From Sinosporangium siamense (GTDB taxonomy: Bacteria; Actinomycetota; Actinomycetes; Streptosporangiales; Streptosporangiaceae), in assembly GCF_016863435.1 (NCBI RefSeq), contig NZ_BOOW01000018.1:186001-250000 (forward strand): a DNA stretch of 64,000 nt, written 5' to 3'. Shown piece after piece: positions 24,975 through 34,524 of this stretch. Made by a program: the position numbers and the translations under genes. Numbering within the stretch: the stretch's first letter is position 1; the number at the start of each line of letters is the position of its first letter. The notes under the pieces were generated by a model that saw only the letters and a list, made by a program, of their open reading frames with translations, ran no database searches and was not told the DNA's origin.

Positions 24975-26546
24975 ATGCTGCAGGTGCTCGATCCGCCTGC
25001 GGTGCGGCGTTGGTCCAAATTGTCGGCTGAAATTCTCGGCAAGGCCAGGGCGGAGATCGACGCGCTCAACGTGTTCCCCGTGCCCGACGGCGACACCGGG
25101 ACCAATCTTCACCTCACGATGTTGTCGGCTGCCGAGGCCATCGACGCGCTGCCCGACGAGGTCGGTGCGGATGTCATATGGCAGACCCTCGCCTACGGCG
25201 CCATGGTCGGCGCGCGCGGCAACTCCGGTGTGATCGTCAGCCAGGCGCTGCGAGGCATGGCCGAGGTGTTCAGGTCCGCGCCGGGTGGGGGCGACGATCT
25301 GCGGCAAGGGCTTGTACGCGCGGCCGAGCTGGCCAGGGGCGCGGTGGCGAGGCCGGTCGAGGGCACGGTGCTGAGCGTGTTGACCGCGGTGGCCGGCGCC
25401 GTGCTCCAGGGCGGCGGGCAGGCGCTGGCCGGCGTGGCGAGCCAGGCCGCGCGAGAGGCGCGGGCCGCTCTGTCGCGCACCCCCGAGCAGCTCGACGTGC
25501 TGGCACGCAGCGGTGTGGTGGACGCGGGCGGCGCGGGGTTCGCGCTGATCCTGGAGGCGCTGGTGGCCGTGGTGACGGGTGCGTCCCCGGCGCGGTTCGA
25601 TGTGCCGGCCCCGGCGGCCAGGGTTGTGCCCGCGGAGGTGCCGGGCGGGCCCGCCTACGAGGTCATGTACCTCCTCGACGCCGACGACAGGAGCGTCGCG
25701 GCGTTGCGGGCGGAGCTGGACGGACTCGGCGATTCGCTGGTGGTGGTCGGCGGCGACGGCCTGTGGAACGTTCACGTGCATGTGGACGACGCCGGAGCCG
25801 CCGTCGAGGCGGGCCTGCGCGCCGGGCGCCCCCACCGCATCAAGGTCACCTATCTCGCCTCGCCCGCCCGTGTGCACCCGGCCCGCACCGGCAGGGGTGT
25901 GGTGGCGGTGGCGGCGGGGGAGGGCCTCGCTGGGCTGTTCGAGCAGGCCGGCGCCGTCGTCGTCCGCCGCGAACCCGGCGGCGCCCCACCCATGCCCGCC
26001 GTGTTGTCCGCCGTCCAGAGCGCCGGCACGGAGGTCGCGGTCCTGCCCAACGACGTCGGCGCCCGCGAGATCGCCCTGGCCGCCGCCGAGATCGCCCGCG
26101 AGAGGGGCCTCACCGTCAGTGTGCTCCCGACCAAGTCGTCGGTGCAGGGTTTGGCGGCTCTCGCCGTACACGACCCGCTTCGCCGCTTCGACGACGACGT
26201 GGTGGCCATGACCGACGCCGCCGGGCACACCCGCGCGGGCCACGTCTGGGTCGCCGACCGCGAGGCGATGACGAGCGCCGGCCTGTGCCGCCCCGGCGAC
26301 GTGCTCGGGGTGGTCGACGGCGACGTCGCCGTGATCGGTACGGCTGTCGCCGACACGGCGACCGAGATCACCGCCCGCATGCTGACCCCGGCGAGCGAGC
26401 TGGTGACCTTGCTGACCGGCGAGAACGCCTCCCCGGCGCTGGTCGAGGCCGTGCGCGCCGACCTCGCGCTGCGGCGCCCCGACGTCGAGGTGGTGGTGTT
26501 CCAAGGGGGACAAGGGGGCTATCCGCTGCTCATCGGGGTCGAATAA
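24975..26546 (+). CDS. DAK2-domain kinase-like protein (YloV/FakA family)
   Basis: 523 aa. The N-terminal DAK2 domain (residues ~10-200) holds the nucleotide/metal motif LNVFPVPDGDTGTNLHLTM and GARGNSGVIVSQALRG. The rest is the YloV-type central and C-terminal domain (PGGPAYEVMYLLDAD, VLPNDVGAREIALAAAEIA). FakA of Firmicutes phosphorylates fatty acids bound to FakB; whether this homologue does so is unproved. ATG 24975 follows GAGGAGGAC. The DAK2-recG order is conserved in many actinobacteria. Confidence 0.9.
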   Translation: MLQVLDPPAVRRWSKLSAEILGKARAEIDALNVFPVPDGDTGTNLHLTMLSAAEAIDALPDEVGADVIWQTLAYGAMVGARGNSGVIVSQALRGMAEVFRSAPGGGDDLRQGLVRAAELARGAVARPVEGTVLSVLTAVAGAVLQGGGQALAGVASQAAREARAALSRTPEQLDVLARSGVVDAGGAGFALILEALVAVVTGASPARFDVPAPAARVVPAEVPGGPAYEVMYLLDADDRSVAALRAELDGLGDSLVVVGGDGLWNVHVHVDDAGAAVEAGLRAGRPHRIKVTYLASPARVHPARTGRGVVAVAAGEGLAGLFEQAGAVVVRREPGGAPPMPAVLSAVQSAGTEVAVLPNDVGAREIALAAAEIARERGLTVSVLPTKSSVQGLAALAVHDPLRRFDDDVVAMTDAAGHTRAGHVWVADREAMTSAGLCRPGDVLGVVDGDVAVIGTAVADTATEITARMLTPASELVTLLTGENASPALVEAVRADLALRRPDVEVVVFQGGQGGYPLLIGVE

Positions 26547-26617
26547 CCGGCGCCTTCTCGCGGCGCCCGGGCCGGAAACGCCGACACTGTCGGAGGCAGA
26601 CGGTAGAACTGAGTGGT

Positions 26618-28789
26618 GTGAGCCGCTTCGACGAGCCGCTGGCCAAAGCGCTGGACCCTAAGACGGCCAAACTACTTGAGACCGTGCTCGACCTGACCAC
26701 GGTCGGCGATCTGCTGCGTCACTACCCGCGGCGATATGCCGAGCGGGGCGAGCTGACCTCGATCGACGCCCTTGAGGTCGACGAGCACGCCACCATCGTG
26801 GGCGAGGTGACCCGGGTCATGCGCAAGCCGATGCGCAACCGCGGCGGCACCTGGCTTGAGGTCGAAGTGGTCGACGGCTCGCGCAACAAGATCTATCTCG
26901 CCTTCTTCGGCAAGACCTCCCACGTCGCCGAGTCCCGCCTCAAGCCCGGCAGGCGGGGCATGTTCGCCGGCAAGGTGGGGGCCTTCGGCCGGTCGGACAA
27001 GCCCCGGTGGCAGCTCGCCCATCCCGACTTCGAGTTGTTCGACGACACCGAGGACTCGGCGGAGGAGTTCGCGGCGACCCCCGTGCCCATCTACCCCGCG
27101 GGCAAGGACATCACGCCGTGGGCCATCCGCCGCGCCGTCGGCCTCGTGCTCGACACGCTCGGCCCGCTCGACGACCCCCTCCCCGCCGCGCTCCGCGGCC
27201 GCCACAAGCTGCCCGGCCTCGCCGAGGCCCTCGTGGCCGTCCACCGGCCCAAGGACTTCGCCGATGTGAAGCGGGCGCAAAAGCGGCTCAAGTTCGACGA
27301 GGCGTTCGTGCTGCAGTCGGTGCTCGTGCGCCGCCGCCTCGCCGCCGGACGGCTGCCCGCCAAGCCCAGGCCACGCGCCGAGGCGGGCGTGCTCGCGGCT
27401 TTCGACGGGGCTCTGCCGTTCCAGCTGACCGACGGCCAGCACGAGGTCGGCGAGGAGATCGCGGCCGACCTCGCCACCGCCCACCCGATGCACCGCCTCC
27501 TCCAGGGCGAGGTCGGCGCGGGCAAGACCGTGGTCGCGCTGCGGGCCATGCTCCAGGTCGTCGACGCCGGGGGGCAGGCCGCGCTGCTCGCCCCCACCGA
27601 GGTCCTCGCCCAGCAGCACCACCGGTCCATCACCTCGATGCTCGGCGAGCTGGCGGGCGGCGGCATGTTCGGCGGCACGCGGGTGACGCTGCTCACCGGT
27701 TCGATGCCCAAGCCGGTCAGGGCCGCGGCCATGCTGGAGGCCGCCTCCGGTGACGCCGGCATCGTGGTCGGCACCCACGCGCTGCTGCAAGACCAGATGC
27801 AGTTCCAAGACCTCGGCCTGGTGGTGGTGGACGAGCAGCACCGCTTCGGCGTCGAGCAGCGCGACGCGCTGCGCGCCAAGGCCGGTGACGGCAGGCCGCA
27901 TGTGCTGGTGATGACGGCCACCCCCATCCCGCGCACGGTCGCCATGACCGTGTTCGGCGACCTTGAGGTGTCCACGCTCTCCCAGCTTCCCGCCGGTCGC
28001 GCGCCCATCTCCACACACGTGGTGCCCGCCGCCGACAAGCCGCACTACCTTGAGCGGGCCTGGGAGCGGGTGCGTGAGGAGGTCGGCCTCGGCCGCCAGG
28101 TCTACGTCGTGTGTCCCCGCATCGGCGACCAGGAGGGCGACGAGGGCGACCTCGACGCGCCCGGCGACGAGCGCCGCCCGCCGCTGTCGGTCACCGAGGT
28201 CGCCGCCGTCCTCACCCAGGGGCCCCTCGCGGGGCTGCGGCTGGCGATCCTGCACGGCAAGCTTCCCCCCGAGGAGAAGGACGCGGTCATGCGTTCCTTC
28301 GCCAAGGGCGACCTGGACGTCCTCGTGGCCACGACCGTGATCGAGGTGGGCGTCGACGTGCCCAACTCGTCGGTCATGGTCATCATGGACGCCGACCGTT
28401 TCGGGGTCTCCCAGCTCCATCAGCTCCGCGGCCGCGTCGGCCGGGGCGGGCTTCCCGGGCTCTGCCTGCTCGTCACGGAGTTCCCCGCGGGCACCCCGGC
28501 CCGCGGCAGGCTCGACGCCGTGGCGGCGACCCTGGACGGCTTCGAGCTGTCCCGCGTCGACCTTGAGGCCCGGCGCGAGGGCGACGTGCTCGGCGTCGCC
28601 CAGTCGGGGCGCAGGTCGTCGCTCAAGATGCTGCAACTGCTGCGCGACGAGGACGTCATCGTCTCCGCCCGCGAAGAGGCCGTCCAGCTCCTCACCGAGG
28701 ACCCCGACCTGACTGCCCACCCCGCCCTCAACATGGAGATCGACCGACTGCTGGGGGACCAGAAGGCGGAGTTCCTGGATAAGACCTGA
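26618..28789 (+). CDS. recG: ATP-dependent DNA helicase RecG
   Basis: 723 aa branch-migration helicase that reverses stalled forks and processes Holliday junctions. The N-terminal wedge/OB domain begins near RYAERGELTSIDALEV. Helicase motifs: Walker A GEVGAGKTVVAL, DEQHRFGVEQRD (DExx), TATPIPRTVAM and the late GRVGRGGLPGLC. GTG 26618 is chosen because the protein starts SRFDEPLAKALDPKTAK as in relatives; the frame is open far upstream across the DAK2 gene but does not code there. Stop at 28787-28789. Confidence 0.95.
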   Translation: MSRFDEPLAKALDPKTAKLLETVLDLTTVGDLLRHYPRRYAERGELTSIDALEVDEHATIVGEVTRVMRKPMRNRGGTWLEVEVVDGSRNKIYLAFFGKTSHVAESRLKPGRRGMFAGKVGAFGRSDKPRWQLAHPDFELFDDTEDSAEEFAATPVPIYPAGKDITPWAIRRAVGLVLDTLGPLDDPLPAALRGRHKLPGLAEALVAVHRPKDFADVKRAQKRLKFDEAFVLQSVLVRRRLAAGRLPAKPRPRAEAGVLAAFDGALPFQLTDGQHEVGEEIAADLATAHPMHRLLQGEVGAGKTVVALRAMLQVVDAGGQAALLAPTEVLAQQHHRSITSMLGELAGGGMFGGTRVTLLTGSMPKPVRAAAMLEAASGDAGIVVGTHALLQDQMQFQDLGLVVVDEQHRFGVEQRDALRAKAGDGRPHVLVMTATPIPRTVAMTVFGDLEVSTLSQLPAGRAPISTHVVPAADKPHYLERAWERVREEVGLGRQVYVVCPRIGDQEGDEGDLDAPGDERRPPLSVTEVAAVLTQGPLAGLRLAILHGKLPPEEKDAVMRSFAKGDLDVLVATTVIEVGVDVPNSSVMVIMDADRFGVSQLHQLRGRVGRGGLPGLCLLVTEFPAGTPARGRLDAVAATLDGFELSRVDLEARREGDVLGVAQSGRRSSLKMLQLLRDEDVIVSAREEAVQLLTEDPDLTAHPALNMEIDRLLGDQKAEFLDKT

Positions 28790-30028
28790 CCCGGCCCGTC
28801 CCCCGGCCCTAGACGCGAGTACGGCACGGGCCCACGGCCACGCTTTTGAGCTCGGTTGGACGTGAGGACCGCGTTCTCAGGCTCGGTTGGACGTGAGCGT
28901 GGAGGCCCCGTCCCTGGGCTCGCTCCAGCGAGAAGACCGCGTCCTCGAGCCTCCGATCTCGCAGTTGCCCGGCTTGGGCGCGCGGCGAGTGGGTGGTGCG
29001 GGCCGATCTCAGCCGGAAGGCCACACCCCTGGGCTCAAACCTGGCCTTCGGTCCCGCAGCCCTTCGACTTGCGCGGCTGGGCAGTGCGGGTCGGCCGGGC
29101 CCTTCCCTGGGGCCGGACGTCACCGCGCTGCCGAGGTCGGGATGGATCACGTCGTGCCCGTCGAACTCCGACCCGGACCCGAAGGTCATCGGCCCGGCCC
29201 ACGCGGCGTGCGTCCCCATCCCAGCCGTGCCACCTTCCTGGCTTTCGGCGCTCCGAGGGCGCAGCCGGGGGCCTTGGGAGTGGCGACCGAGGGGGTGGCG
29301 ACCAGGCATTCGGTAGGCCTGCGGTGGAGGCGATCAGGGCCGCCGTCGGCCTGGGACGTGTTTTCAGGCGCGGAGTACGGCAGAGCCTGGCATGTCGACC
29401 GGCTGAAGGCGTGCTGTGTGGCGGCTCGCGGGTTGGAAGTGGGTGGCGGGGGCGTCCGGGCTGGGACAGACAGTGCCGTGTCGGCGGGTTGAGCGGGTGC
29501 TGTGTGGCGGCTCGTTGGGTGGAGGGCGCGCCGAGGTGAGAGAGGGCCGGATCGGGGGCTGAGAAGTGTTGTGCCGCCGCTCGCCTCCCGGAAGTGGACG
29601 CGGGGCATGGAGCAACCCGCCGGAAACGTGTGAGGCGTGGCGCATAACGCGTATGGCGACGCGCGTAAGGAATGACCCAGGGCCCAGCCACGGGACGGCC
29701 TCCCCCCGAATGCCGTCCCCGGCTGGGCCCACCCTCGGGTCAGGTGCCGAGGGCACCGGTGTGCGGAAGGGCTCACGATCACACCGGTCGGCCTTCCCCT
29801 GGGTCACCTTGAAGGCCGCAGAACCCATCATGCGGGTCGGTCTCGGCGATCGGAACGACCCTTACACATTCGTCGCCGACACTTGCTGACTCTTGACTCG
29901 ATCTACGGTGCGGAGAGGGGTGGCCGGGTCTCTTCACCCCTTCTGGCCAGGGATTTTCCCGTCCGGAGGTAGGGGGAGGCGAGGGTGGGGGCGGCTTTGC
30001 GTGGTGGTGGGCGGGTCACAATGGAGCT
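28790..30028. other. Gene-free, repeat-bearing stretch, about 1.24 kb
   Basis: ORFs on both strands exist but none looks like a protein. GCTCGGTTGGACGTGAG lies at 28850-28866 and 28881-28897 (31-base period) with a third, degraded unit after. GTGCTGTGTGGCGGCTCG lies at 29411-29428 and 29497-29514, and a diverged copy lies near 29565. It ends just before rsmD, whose promoter must lie here. Confidence 0.55.
29680..29753. other. Two adjacent strong hairpins
   Basis: GGGCCCAGCC (29680-29689) pairs with GGCTGGGCCC (29721-29730), enclosing GGGACGGC (29692-29699) paired with GCCGTCCC (29712-29719). Right after it CCCTCGG/CCGAGGG forms a second stem at about 29732-29753. They could be terminators or a structured non-coding RNA end; no T tract. 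Confidence 0.5.
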
Positions 30029-30598
30029 GTGACACGAGTGATCGCGGGGACTGCGGGTGGGCGTCGGCTGGGGGTGCCGCCGGGGAGGGGCACGCGGCCG
30101 ACGAGTGATCGCACCAGGGAGGGCTTGTTCTCCACGGTGGGCTCGCTCGTCGGTCCGTTGACCGGGCTGCGGGTGCTCGATCTTTACGCGGGGTCGGGGG
30201 CTGTCGGGCTGGAGGCGCTCTCGCGGGGGGCGGCGCACGCCACGTTGGTCGAGTCCGACGCCAAGGCGGTGCGCACGATCAGGGCCAATGTGGCCTCTCT
30301 CGGGCTGCCCGGGGCGGAGGTGCTGGCCGACCGGGTCGAGCGGGTGGTGGCCAAGCCGTGTGCTGAGCCGTACGACTTCGTGTTCGCCGATCCGCCCTAT
30401 GCGGTGGGCGATGGGGCCGTGAAGGCGGTGCTGGAGGCGTTGATCTCGCGGGGATGGCTCAGTGAGGCGGCGCTGGTGGCGGTAGAGCGGGAAAGTCGAG
30501 GGGATGACCTTATATGGCCTTTTGGGCTGTGTGAGGAGAGGGTCCGTCGATACGGTGAAGCGGCCGTTTGGTACGGTCGCGCCGCCGAGAACCCTTAG
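30029..30598 (+). CDS. rsmD: 16S rRNA (guanine966-N2)-methyltransferase
   Basis: 189 aa SAM-dependent methyltransferase acting on the small-subunit rRNA. TRVIAGTAGGRRL and the RPTSDRTREGLFS element open the protein; the SAM motif is LDLYAGSGAVGLEALSRGA and the catalytic motif is FADPPY. GTG start at 30029. Ends 16 bases before coaD, the usual rsmD-coaD operon. Confidence 0.94.
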   Translation: MTRVIAGTAGGRRLGVPPGRGTRPTSDRTREGLFSTVGSLVGPLTGLRVLDLYAGSGAVGLEALSRGAAHATLVESDAKAVRTIRANVASLGLPGAEVLADRVERVVAKPCAEPYDFVFADPPYAVGDGAVKAVLEALISRGWLSEAALVAVERESRGDDLIWPFGLCEERVRRYGEAAVWYGRAAENP

Positions 30599-30614
30599 AA
30601 CCTGGGGGTGCGCT

Positions 30615-31091
30615 TTGCGCCGCGTTGTCTGCCCGGGGTCGTTCGACCCTGTCACAAACGGTCATCTCGACATCATCGGCCGGGCCTCCCGGCTGTACGA
30701 CGAGGTGGTCGTCGCCGTACTGATCAATATCGAGAAGAACAGCCTGTTCACCGTCGAAGAGCGCATTGAGATGCTCACGGCTGTGACGAAGGAATACGGC
30801 AACGTGAAGGTCGACAAGTTTCACGGGCTTCTCGTTGACTACTGCCGTCACCACGAGATTCCGGCGATCGTGAAGGGCCTGCGGGCGATCAGCGACTTCG
30901 ACTACGAGTTGCAGATGGCTCAGCTCAACTACCGGATGTCCGGGGTGGAGACGCTCTTTATGTCCACCAACCCGGAGTACTCCTTCCTCTCGTCCAGCCG
31001 GATCAAGGAGATCACCAGGTACGGTGGGGATGTGACGGGTTTGGTCCCCGACCTGGTCCATCAACTGCTGGTGGAGCGCCTGCGGGGATGA
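30615..31091 (+). CDS. coaD: Phosphopantetheine adenylyltransferase
   Basis: 158 aa; transfers AMP to 4'-phosphopantetheine in coenzyme A synthesis. The nucleotidyl-transferase motif VCPGSFDPVTNGHLDII (TxGH) and the late YSFLSSSRIKEI are intact. Start is TTG 30615 after GGGGGTG; the longer ATG-initiated frame runs back into rsmD and would add 37 unlike residues. Length is typical. Confidence 0.95.
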   Translation: MRRVVCPGSFDPVTNGHLDIIGRASRLYDEVVVAVLINIEKNSLFTVEERIEMLTAVTKEYGNVKVDKFHGLLVDYCRHHEIPAIVKGLRAISDFDYELQMAQLNYRMSGVETLFMSTNPEYSFLSSSRIKEITRYGGDVTGLVPDLVHQLLVERLRG

Positions 31092-31212
31092 TCACCGCCT
31101 GGGGGCCGTGGCTCTGGCGTTGAGGGGCGAAGTCGGGCCGCTCAATCACTGGTAGTATTCAGCTTCGGCCTTGCACGACGGTGATGATTCGCCATGCCTA
31201 GCGAGAAGCAGG

Positions 31213-31767
31213 ATGAGCCCGCACAACCTTGACCCCCGCGCCCCCTGGGTGCTCTCGACCCACGAGTTGGGTCGACGGCCTGGGTCGATGTTGCGTAAGC
31301 GCCTGTCGCTCCCGGCGCCGGCGGATCTCGGTGTCGAAATGATCGGCGTCCCCAAAGACGCCGAGGTCGAGTTGGACATCCGGCTTGAAGCAGTCATGGA
31401 GGGCGTGCTCATCACGGGCACGGCGCACACCCCGTTGTCCGGGGAGTGCGCGCGGTGCCTGGATTCGCTGACCTCGGAGCTTGAGGTCGACTTCCAGGAG
31501 TTGTTCTTCTACTCGGCGGAAGAGACCACCGAGGAAGACCTGCTGCTCGACGGATACCTTCTCGACCTTGAGCCTGTGTTCCGCGACGCGGTGGTGCTTG
31601 TGCTGCCGCTGCGACCCCTGTGCGACGACGCTTGCCCGGGGCTCTGCGTGGAATGCGGGGTCAAGCTGGCTGAAGCCGGCCCCGACCACGGGCACGAGGT
31701 GCTCGACCCCCGTTGGGCCGCGCTGCAGGGTCTTGTAACCGATAACAACAAAGATCAGGAGGGCTGA
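31213..31767 (+). CDS. DUF177 protein (YceD family)
   Basis: 184 aa, the protein that almost always precedes rpmF in bacteria; YceD is linked to large-subunit rRNA maturation in plants and to rpmF expression. Two Cys pairs are visible (GECARC and CPGLCVEC), consistent with metal binding. ATG 31213 ([14 protein letters not shown]) follows GCAGG and matches relatives better than the ATG 42 bases upstream. Its TGA precedes the rpmF GTG by one base. Confidence 0.9.
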   Translation: MSPHNLDPRAPWVLSTHELGRRPGSMLRKRLSLPAPADLGVEMIGVPKDAEVELDIRLEAVMEGVLITGTAHTPLSGECARCLDSLTSELEVDFQELFFYSAEETTEEDLLLDGYLLDLEPVFRDAVVLVLPLRPLCDDACPGLCVECGVKLAEAGPDHGHEVLDPRWAALQGLVTDNNKDQEG

Positions 31768-31768
31768 C

Positions 31769-31948
31769 GTGGCCGTCCCCAAGCGGAAGATGTCGCGGAG
31801 CAACACTCGCTCCCGCCGCGCGCAGTGGAAGACCGCCGCGGTCTCGCTCGTGAGCTGCCCCCAGTGCCGCTCGCCTAAGCGGCCGCACCAGGCGTGCCTC
31901 AACTGCGGCACTTACAACCGTCGGCAGGTCATCGAGCCGTCGGCCTGA
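31769..31948 (+). CDS. rpmF: 50S ribosomal protein L32
   Basis: 59 aa: [20 protein letters not shown]..., ending in RRQVIEPSA. Four Cys (CPQC, CLNC) form the zinc site of the C+ form. GTG 31769 follows AGGAGGGCTGAC, which overlaps the end of the DUF177 gene, so translation is coupled. Confidence 0.96.
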   Translation: MAVPKRKMSRSNTRSRRAQWKTAAVSLVSCPQCRSPKRPHQACLNCGTYNRRQVIEPSA

Positions 31949-31970
31949 TCACGCTGAGAGCTGACGGGAT

Positions 31971-32007
31971 GCCGACCGGGGAAATGCGCAAAAGCGCACC
32001 GGTCGGC
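31971..32007 (+). terminator. Terminator-like hairpin after rpmF
   Basis: GCCGACCGG (31971-31979) pairs with CCGGTCGGC (31999-32007), with an inner TGCGC/GCGCA stem capped by AAAA. A short T-rich stretch follows. It may end or attenuate transcription between rpmF and rnc. Confidence 0.7.
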
Positions 32008-32050
32008 GTTACCGTTTGAGAGGTTCACGCGGTGGCGGCCGGCCCGCGGC

Positions 32051-32097
32051 CGTGGTGGACGCCGGGGTCTGCCGCAGAACTCCCGGCGCCCACCACG
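32051..32097 (+). promoter_or_regulatory. Long hairpin in the rpmF-rnc interval, candidate RNase III target
   Basis: GTGGTGG (32052-32058) pairs with CCACCAC (32090-32096) and GCCGGG (32061-32066) with CCCGGC (32082-32087), separated by a 2x2 internal loop. It lies about 100 bases ahead of rnc. RNase III autoregulation by cleavage of its own operon transcript is reported for E. coli and S. coelicolor; the role here is inference. Confidence 0.45.
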
Positions 32098-32194
32098 TTC
32101 TCGGGCATCGTTCTCGATCCCTACGCCATCGCGCTCCGCTAGGAAAGATCATGCGGGTCTATAGGGATTTGCGGCAGATGCCCTAGGAGGAGAC

Positions 32195-32935
32195 ATGGGC
32201 GCAGCACCGAAGCCGGTGGCCGTGGAGGTCGCCAGGGACGAGTTGGAGCGGGTCCTCGGTGTCGGTCTTGACACCGACATTCTCGAGCGAGCGCTGACAC
32301 ACAGATCGTTCGCCTACGAAAACGGTGGTCTGCCCACCAACGAGCGCCTGGAGTTCCTGGGCGACTCAGTGCTGGGCCTTGTGGTCACCGACACTCTTTA
32401 TCGCAACCACCCCGATCTGCCCGAGGGGCAGCTCGCCAAACTCCGCGCCGCCGTGGTCAACATGCGCGCGCTCGCCGATGTGGCCCGCACCCTCGGCCTT
32501 GGGCGTTTCCTGCGCCTCGGCCGCGGCGAGGAGGGCACAGGCGGCAGGGACAAGTCATCGATTCTCGCCGACACCCTCGAAGCCCTCATCGGAACGGTCT
32601 ATGTGGACAAGGGCCTAGATGAGGCCTTCCGCATCGTCCACATGCTCTTTGACCCGCTAATCACGCGTTCGGCCTCTCTGGGAGCCGGTCTCGACTGGAA
32701 GACCTCCCTTCAGGAGCTGACGGCCTCCGAGACGCTCGGCGTCCCCGAATACCACGTCAACGAGAGCGGCCCCGACCACGCCAAGTCGTTCGTCGCGGTC
32801 GTCGTGGTCGGCGGGGAGGAATACGGTTCGGGTTCGGGCCGTAGCAAGAAGGAAGCCGAGCAGCAGGCCGCCGAGGCCGCCTGGACCCGCATCCGCGCCG
32901 CCAGAGACGAGCGCCTGAGCTCCACCGCAGGCTGA
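32195..32935 (+). CDS. rnc: Ribonuclease III
   Basis: 246 aa double-strand-specific endoribonuclease acting in rRNA and mRNA processing. The catalytic signature [14 protein letters not shown] is intact, as is the downstream acidic [13 protein letters not shown]. The C-terminal dsRBD ([16 protein letters not shown] to [18 protein letters not shown]) is complete. ATG 32195 follows CTAGGAGGAGAC. In Streptomyces the homologue (AbsB) affects antibiotic production globally. mutM follows 5 bases later. Confidence 0.96.
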   Translation: MGAAPKPVAVEVARDELERVLGVGLDTDILERALTHRSFAYENGGLPTNERLEFLGDSVLGLVVTDTLYRNHPDLPEGQLAKLRAAVVNMRALADVARTLGLGRFLRLGRGEEGTGGRDKSSILADTLEALIGTVYVDKGLDEAFRIVHMLFDPLITRSASLGAGLDWKTSLQELTASETLGVPEYHVNESGPDHAKSFVAVVVVGGEEYGSGSGRSKKEAEQQAAEAAWTRIRAARDERLSSTAG

Positions 32936-32940
32936 GGACG

Positions 32941-33822
32941 ATGCCCGAGCTGCCCGAGGTCGAGGTCGTGCGCCGGGGGCTGGCCCGCTGGGTCGCCGGC
33001 CGTGAGATCGCCGAGGTCGAGGTGCTCCACCCGCGCGCCGTGCGCAGACACCTGCCCGGCGCGCGTGAGTTCGAGGCGCGCCTGTCCGGGCGGGTGATCT
33101 CCTCGGCTGAGCGCCGGGGCAAATATCTCTGGCTGCCCGTCGGCGACGACAGCTCGATGATCGCCCACCTGGGCATGAGCGGGCAGCTCCTCGTCGTGCC
33201 GCCGTCCGCGCCGCCCGAGCGCCACCTGCGGGTGCGTCTGAGCTTCGCCGACGGCGGGCCCGACCTGCGCTTCGTCGATCAGCGCACCTTCGGCCACCTC
33301 ATGCTCGCCGATCTTGTACGGCTGCCGCCTGCCCGCACCGTTCCAGAGCCGATCTGGCACATCGCGCCCGATCCGCTGGAGGAGCTGTTCGACGACCGGC
33401 TGTTCGCGCGGCGGTTGCGCGCCAAGCGCACCGAGATCAAGCGGGCGCTGCTCGACCAGTCGCTGATCAGTGGCGTGGGCAACATCTACGCCGACGAGGC
33501 TTTGTGGCGTGCCAAACTGCACGGCACACGGGAGGCGGACTCGCTCACGGGTTCGAAGACCGCCGAGTTGCTGGCGGCCGTCCGCGACGTCATGAACGAG
33601 GCGCTGGATCAGGGTGGCACATCTTTCGACAGTCTTTACGTCAACGTCAACGGGGAGAGCGGTTACTTTGACAGATCGTTGGCGGTCTACGGCCGCAAGG
33701 ATCTCCCGTGCTCCCGGTGCGGCACTGCGGTCACCAGGGAGCCGTTCATGAACCGCTCGTCCTACAGCTGTCCGCGCTGCCAGCCCAGGCCCAGGGTGAG
33801 ACGCCCGGCGGGGCGGCTGTGA
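32941..33822 (+). CDS. mutM: Formamidopyrimidine-DNA glycosylase
   Basis: 293 aa base-excision repair enzyme removing 8-oxoguanine and formamidopyrimidines. It begins MPELPEVE with the catalytic Pro and Glu, has the conserved Lys in RRGKYLWL, the H2TH region [18 protein letters not shown] and a C-terminal zinc finger (CSRC ... CPRC). The stop overlaps the acylphosphatase GTG by four bases. Confidence 0.96.
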   Translation: MPELPEVEVVRRGLARWVAGREIAEVEVLHPRAVRRHLPGAREFEARLSGRVISSAERRGKYLWLPVGDDSSMIAHLGMSGQLLVVPPSAPPERHLRVRLSFADGGPDLRFVDQRTFGHLMLADLVRLPPARTVPEPIWHIAPDPLEELFDDRLFARRLRAKRTEIKRALLDQSLISGVGNIYADEALWRAKLHGTREADSLTGSKTAELLAAVRDVMNEALDQGGTSFDSLYVNVNGESGYFDRSLAVYGRKDLPCSRCGTAVTREPFMNRSSYSCPRCQPRPRVRRPAGRL

Positions 33823-34097
33823 GCGACGAGGTGCGCCTCACCGCCTGGGTGCGGGGACACGTGCAGGGCGTGGGGTTCCGGTGGTGGACGAGGGCCAGAG
33901 CGCTCGAACTGGGGCTCGTGGGGTGGGCCAGGAACACCAATGACGGCCGGGTCGAGGTCGTGGCAGAAGGGACCCGTGAGGCGTGTGTCAAGCTGCTTGA
34001 GCTGCTCAGAGGTTGCGGCACCCCGGGCCGGGTCGATGGAGTTGTCGAACGTTGGGGTGAAGCACGAGGTAGTTTGACCGGCTTCATAGAACGTTAG
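33819..34097 (+). CDS. acyP: Acylphosphatase
   Basis: 92 aa; hydrolyses acyl phosphates. The signature [16 protein letters not shown] contains the catalytic Arg and [16 protein letters not shown] contains the catalytic Asn. GTG 33819 overlaps the mutM stop (GTGA). The mutM-acyP-smc order is conserved in actinobacteria. Confidence 0.93.
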   Translation: MSDEVRLTAWVRGHVQGVGFRWWTRARALELGLVGWARNTNDGRVEVVAEGTREACVKLLELLRGCGTPGRVDGVVERWGEARGSLTGFIER

Positions 34098-34285
34098 GGG
34101 TCACCATAACACTCTAAATGGGGTATATTGGTGCGTCGGGAGTGCCCTCCGGTCCATCTATGCGGTGCGGTCAACTTGACCGCCCGTGCGACCGGTGCGA
34201 CTCTTGATAAGTACCACGCGCACCCCTCCCGCGGCATAAGAGTGCGCGAACCAGTCTGGTCACTCAGCGTGGAGGACCCTTTACC

Positions 34286-34480
34286 ATGGCGAAGGCTCTA
34301 CTCGGCCACGTCGGCGGTCCTGACCCTCGGATGGTCTCGGAAATGCGCCGTCTCCAACAGCGAATCCGGGATCTAGAGGCAGAGCTCATTAGGCTCCAGG
34401 CGCAGAATGACGCTCTCGTCGCAGATAGTCGCGACGATGCGTTCACTCGCCTGCAGGAACGCGAGCCGGCCCTCACCTGA
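34286..34480 (+). CDS. Small coiled-coil protein between acyP and smc
   Basis: 64 aa. A short N-terminal segment (AKALLGHVGGPDPRMV) leads into one continuous heptad helix (MRRLQQRIRDLEAELIRLQAQNDAL). ATG 34286 follows GTGGAGGA, and a good terminator follows the stop. I recall similar small proteins at this position in other actinomycetes but no assigned function. Confidence 0.8.
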   Translation: MAKALLGHVGGPDPRMVSEMRRLQQRIRDLEAELIRLQAQNDALVADSRDDAFTRLQEREPALT

Positions 34481-34500
34481 GCGGTCGGAGGCAACTTGCC

Positions 34501-34524
34501 CAAGGGCGCCTTGAGGCGCCCTTG
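34501..34524 (+). terminator. Rho-independent terminator of the small coiled-coil gene
   Basis: CAAGGGCGCC (34501-34510), TTGA loop, GGCGCCCTTG (34515-34524), perfect 10 bp, then TCATATCTCTT. Confidence 0.85.

Noticed and set aside
28809-29889. Several ORFs of 100-220 residues between recG and rsmD
   Set aside because: Frames overlap on both strands, compositions are Arg/Pro/Ser-biased and start sites lack ribosome sequences.
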